This document shows, in pieces, positions 60,306-64,000 of a stretch of 64,000 nt of DNA. Position numbers and translations under genes: made by a program. This DNA is from Siphonobacter sp. SORGH_AS_0500 (GTDB lineage Bacteria; Bacteroidota; Bacteroidia; Cytophagales; Spirosomataceae). Location of the stretch: positions 212,123-276,122 of the forward strand of contig NZ_NHPP01000008.1 of the NCBI RefSeq assembly GCF_002838835.1, read 5' to 3'. Each line of letters opens with the position of its first letter. Positions within the stretch are counted from its first letter, which is position 1. The notes below the pieces were generated by a model that saw nothing but the letters and a program-made list of their open reading frames with translations, did not search any database and was not told the DNA's origin.

Positions 60306-62630
60306 ATGAAGTTTAAATTACTTGTTCATGTACTAGTATTAGCCCTAATCGTAATACTCATTAATGGACAGCATTCGTATGCACAGGTAGTTAATCAGGA
60401 AAACTTATCGTCGATTAAAGTAGATGCTTTATCGGATGATCAGATAAGAGCTATTATAGAGCAAATCAGGTCTGAAGGTATCGCGGATGATCAGCTCGAA
60501 AAAGTAGTATTATCCCGTGGCTTACCTCAGGAGGAAGTAGCTAAACTGAAAACCAGAATTAGTGCTTTAAAAGAAAAAGAAGGAGAGCTGGATGTCGACA
60601 ACAAAGACATTGTTAATACTGTCAAAGGGAGAAAAGAATTCAAATTTGAGAAGCCTAAGTCCATTGAAAAAGAGACATTGCCTTTATACGGGTCCCAAAT
60701 ATTTGCCAGTCCTAATCTGTTTGATATTAATACCAATAGACCTACCCCCAGCAATTATATCGTAGGTCCTGGAGACCAGTTACAGATTAATGTATACGGT
60801 AAATCCTTGGTAGACTGGCGTGTATCCGTGACCCCAGAAGGCTTTGTGATGCTGCCCGGAATGGGAAAAGTCTACGTAGGTGGCAAGCGACTTCAACAGG
60901 CTACAAACCTGATTAAAGATCGGCTGAGAGCCAATAACTACGCCATTGGCAACGGTACTTTCGTCGATGTCAGTTTAACCAACATCAGAACCATTCAAGT
61001 AACCATCATTGGTGAAGTAGAGAAGCCAGGAACCTATCCTATGACTTCGGTTCAAACTGTTCTAAATGCTTTATACGCTTCGGGTGGACCTACCCAAAAC
61101 GGATCATTCCGGGAAATAGAAGTCATTCGAAATGGTCGTGTACACAAAGTGCTGGATATTTATGATATCCTTCAACGAGCGGATATTGAGAACAATATCT
61201 ACTTACAGGACGACGATATTATCCGCATTCCTGTGTATCAGGTGCGAGTAGCAATCGAAGGTGAAATCAAACGTCCGGGCATTTATGAAGTGAAAAAAGG
61301 AGAGACTTTACAGGACGTAATTAATTTCGGCGGGGGCCTTACCGATTCCGCTTATACCACTCGCATTAAAGCCGTTCAACTTACCGATACAGAGAAAAAA
61401 GTAAAAGACATCGTTAATCAGGATATTAAAACATACATTCCTCAAAAAGGAGATAAGTATATCATCGATCAAATTCTAGATCGCTTTGAAAACCGGGTGA
61501 CCATTAACGGTGCTGTGTATCGTCCGGGGCAATTCGAGTTAACTTCAGGACTTAAGCTTTCCGAATTAATCAGACAGGCAGACGGATTAAAGCAGGATGC
61601 CTTTGCAGAAAGGGGGTATGTGACGCGTCTTAATGAAAAGAATGAAACTCAGATTATTCAGTTTCAGGTTAAAAACGCAGCTCAGGGTGAATATGATACC
61701 TTGCAGCTTAAACGAGAGGATATTATCACCATTCCTTCCATTTTTGATTTAAGAGAGACTTATAACGTAACGGTTAATGGAAGCGTACGTAAAGGCGGAA
61801 ACTTTCCCTTCTCCGAAGGAATGACGGTAGAAGACCTTATTTTGATGGCAGGAGGCTTATCTGAAGGAGCAAATACGCAACGAGTAGAAATTGCCCGCCG
61901 GATTAAAGACAGTGACCGTCAGGCGAAAGATGCGAAACTGGCTGAAATTATAACCTTATCTATCGATAGGAATCTAACGCTGGAATCTTCAAAATATAAG
62001 TTAGAACCCTACGATATTGTCTCTGTTTTCTCGGTATCTGGGTATGAAGTTCAGCGATCGGTGCAGATTCAGGGCGAAGTAATGAATCCCGGATACTTCA
62101 CCTTGAGCCGTAAGGACGAAAGAGTATCTGATATTGTGAAAAGAGCTGGTGGGTTCAGTGCATACGCCTATACAAAAGCAGCAACGCTACAAAGAGGAGC
62201 AGAGAACATAGGAATAGATCTTCCGACAATCATGCAAAACCCTAGAAGCAAGTGGGACTTGTTGATGCAGAGCGGGGATATCATTGTTATTCCCATGATC
62301 AGTCAACTGGTAAAGGTTAGTGGTGAAGTATTAAGGCCCAAGAATGTTGTATTCGACAAAAGAAGTTTTAAATCCTATATTATAAATAGTGGGGGTTTTA
62401 CTCAGAATGCTATAAAACGTAAGTCTTATGTTATTCATGCCAATGGTGAAGTAAAAGCAACTCGTCGTTTCTTGTTCTGGAAAATCTATCCTGAGATTGA
62501 GCCTGGTACTCAGGTGTACGTTCCCCGCAAGCGAGAAAAGAAAGAAACTATGAGTGCTCAAAGCTGGATCGGATTAGGTACCAGTATGGCCTCGTTAGCT
62601 GCGATTATATTTGCCATTGTTAGACGTTAA
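60306..62630 (+). CDS. SLBB/Wza-type polysaccharide export protein
   Basis: 774 residues. Signal peptide (about 1-27, ending SYAQ), a helical linker, then NYIVGPGDQLQINVYG, the polysaccharide-export N-domain, followed by repeated SLBB units, each starting V.I.GEV.RPG.Y (residues from about 235, 320, 400, 495, 585 and 665). A hydrophobic segment near the end (SLAAIIFAIV) could be a membrane anchor. Forms the outer-membrane channel for capsule or exopolysaccharide with the Wzz-like protein encoded next. Confidence 0.9.
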   Translation: MKFKLLVHVLVLALIVILINGQHSYAQVVNQENLSSIKVDALSDDQIRAIIEQIRSEGIADDQLEKVVLSRGLPQEEVAKLKTRISALKEKEGELDVDNKDIVNTVKGRKEFKFEKPKSIEKETLPLYGSQIFASPNLFDINTNRPTPSNYIVGPGDQLQINVYGKSLVDWRVSVTPEGFVMLPGMGKVYVGGKRLQQATNLIKDRLRANNYAIGNGTFVDVSLTNIRTIQVTIIGEVEKPGTYPMTSVQTVLNALYASGGPTQNGSFREIEVIRNGRVHKVLDIYDILQRADIENNIYLQDDDIIRIPVYQVRVAIEGEIKRPGIYEVKKGETLQDVINFGGGLTDSAYTTRIKAVQLTDTEKKVKDIVNQDIKTYIPQKGDKYIIDQILDRFENRVTINGAVYRPGQFELTSGLKLSELIRQADGLKQDAFAERGYVTRLNEKNETQIIQFQVKNAAQGEYDTLQLKREDIITIPSIFDLRETYNVTVNGSVRKGGNFPFSEGMTVEDLILMAGGLSEGANTQRVEIARRIKDSDRQAKDAKLAEIITLSIDRNLTLESSKYKLEPYDIVSVFSVSGYEVQRSVQIQGEVMNPGYFTLSRKDERVSDIVKRAGGFSAYAYTKAATLQRGAENIGIDLPTIMQNPRSKWDLLMQSGDIIVIPMISQLVKVSGEVLRPKNVVFDKRSFKSYIINSGGFTQNAIKRKSYVIHANGEVKATRRFLFWKIYPEIEPGTQVYVPRKREKKETMSAQSWIGLGTSMASLAAIIFAIVRR

Positions 62631-62658
62631 TATTACTTCTATTTAACTAATTGAGAGA

Positions 62659-63737
62659 ATGTCTGAAAATCTTCAGAATATAAAGGCAAATAAAACGATT
62701 GGTACCAATGAATTGATAATTAATATAATTCATTGGATTCGGTATATCTTAAGTAAATGGAAGGTTTTGGCCTTGTTTGCTATTATAGGATTAACTGGAG
62801 GAGTCTATTATTACAATACTCATAAAGGTAACTATACGGCAGAGTATTCTTTTATTGTATCTGGCGGAAATGGTCCTTCTGGCGGGTATTCAGGGATTGC
62901 TTCTCAATTAGGACTAGACGTTGGAGGAACATCTGGTTCTCTATTTGATGAAAATAACATTATTACTTTTTTTAGATCTCGATCAATACTGGACAAAGTA
63001 TTGTATTCAAAGTATAAAAATAGTGACAAATTAATTATCGATAGATATATTGAAATTAATGGAATAAAAGATAAATGGTCAAAGAATAATATATCAGCAA
63101 TTAAATTTAATGCTGAGGAATCTAAAAGAACAATTCAAGAAGATAGTGTTATAAATGGTATTTATAAAATCATTGTAAAAAGTAATTTATTTGTTGATAA
63201 ACCAGATAGAAAAAGCGATATCATTTACGCAAGATTTATAGGTAATGACCAGGTTTTTTGTAAAACGTTTATAGACGAATTAATGAATCAGGTTTCATTG
63301 TTTTATAAAGAAACGAAAAGTAATAATGATCTAAGAAACGTAGAAATTTTGCAGAGACAGGTCGACTCTGTTAAAAATACTTTAAATGCTTCCATACGAG
63401 GGGTAGCGGTAGCCATAGATAATACACCGAATGCAAATCCGTCGCAACAAGTAGTAAGAGTGGAATCGCAAAGAAGGGTTGTTGATGCTGAGACTAATAA
63501 AGCCTTATTAGCAGAACTAACAAAAATTTACAGATGACTAAGATGGCTATGCAAAGGCAGCCTATACTATTACAAATTGTAGATTACCCTATTTTGCCTT
63601 TAGAATTCACCCGAACGGGATTAATTAAGACAGTGGCTATAGGAGTAATAGTATTTTTAATAATAGGAATAGTAGTAGTAGTTCTTACAAGAGTTTACAC
63701 CCAAGTTAAACATCTATTTATTATAGATAAAGTGTAA
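62659..63737 (+). pseudogene. Wzz-type chain-length determinant, one-base frameshift
   Basis: N-terminal membrane helix (VLALFAIIGLTGGVYYY, about 36-52), a periplasmic domain with a GGNGPSGGYSGIASQLGLDVGG turn, and a coiled coil. The first frame ends at 63537 (ELTKIYR). The other frame, overlapping by 4 bp from 63534, holds MTKMAMQRQPILLQIVDYPILPLE and the second membrane helix. One extra A in the A5 run at 63522-63526 gives ELTKNLQMTKMAMQRQ, the normal family sequence. Full length about 359 residues. Sets polysaccharide chain length with the export protein. Confidence 0.85.
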
Positions 63738-63895
63738 ATTTTTTTATTGTTTTTTTAATGTGAATAAAATATACAGCTGAAATGTACCTTTTAAATAACT
63801 AAATTTATTAGTCATTAAATAGTGCTGTTTAATGAGTTCTCTAGCCCTATTGAATACTATACATATTTAAATACCGAATCCTAATATCATATTTT

Positions 63896-64000
63896 ATGCA
63901 ACTGGACGTCCCGGTTTTATTTTTAATGTTCAATAGGCCTGATTTATCAGTTCAGGTATTTGCAAAGATTAGAGAGGTACAACCAAAGGCATTATACGTA
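63896..64000 (+). CDS. start of a glycosyltransferase gene (cut by right edge)
   Basis: 35 codons beginning MQLDVPVLFLMFNRPDLSVQ, then FAKIREVQPKALYV, reaching the edge. This is the beta-alpha-beta start of GT2/GT-A proteins of the type PVLFL.FNRPD. It continues the polysaccharide locus. Too short for more. Confidence 0.7.
   Translation, partial: MQLDVPVLFLMFNRPDLSVQVFAKIREVQPKALYV

Noticed and set aside
1..64000. CRISPR arrays
   Set aside because: The direct repeats seen (A-D, att, 12-bp units) are few, unevenly spaced and lack spacer structure; no cas-like genes.

Overview
The window looks like a Bacteroidota chromosome, most likely a Cytophagales (Spirosoma/Siphonobacter-type) bacterium. 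The signs are SLBB-type polysaccharide export and chain-length proteins, a DUF4369-thioredoxin protein, a GH92 mannosidase, an ECF sigma factor followed by a membrane anti-sigma-like protein, -7 boxes of the TAnnTTTG type, lack of strong Shine-Dalgarno sequences, and tyrosine recombinases lacking the first catalytic Arg, as is common in this phylum. Genus is an inference.

Layout. (1) 1-13.0 kb: the end of an MBL-fold hydrolase gene, then an accessory region of orphan lipoproteins and small proteins. It includes a CdiI-like immunity protein, a GNAT acetyltransferase with a decayed partial copy, a TPR/HELFH protease-like protein, a PQQ-propeller lipoprotein and a type I restriction R N-domain nuclease. 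(2) 13.07-40.33 kb: an integrated element of about 27.3 kb in a tRNA gene with anticodon CAT. The tRNA is intact at 40284-40356 and a 47-bp 3' fragment lies at 13068-13114. The first half reads as one module: integrase, Fic, HTH regulator with a hairpin over its start, nuclease, RecA-like ATPase, iteron-like repeats, TOPRIM/Zn primase-like protein, DUF5681-like protein and a 1220-aa tail tape measure protein, with no capsid, portal, relaxase or conjugation gene recognised. The second half carries cargo: a frameshifted HipA-like kinase with DUF3037, a KilA-N remnant, a cluster of immunity-like genes, a candidate structured RNA, a second integrase with three small followers, a NUC-type endonuclease pseudogene, and, beside the right att site, an ADP-ribosyltransferase / small protein / SecB-like chaperone operon of the CmdTAC (toxin-antitoxin-chaperone) type. 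(3) 40.4-64 kb: ordinary chromosome, comprising a Spy-like protein, HD hydrolase, GH92, thioredoxin, fructosamine kinase, M14 peptidase, ClC channel, cupin, sigma/anti-sigma operon, esterase, TypA, acyltransferase, an IS1-like remnant and a polysaccharide locus running off the right edge.

Two structural themes stand out. Two accessory loci, 1.9-3.1 kb outside the element and 29.9-31.3 kb inside it, share three non-coding repeats (A, B, C) in the same order but carry entirely different genes between them, suggesting cassette-like exchange of immunity or defence genes. Separately, six apparent one-base losses, five of them in homopolymer runs, break five otherwise intact-looking genes, which suggests systematic base under-calling as well as genuine gene decay.

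Protein families were recognised by eye from motifs; no database search was run.
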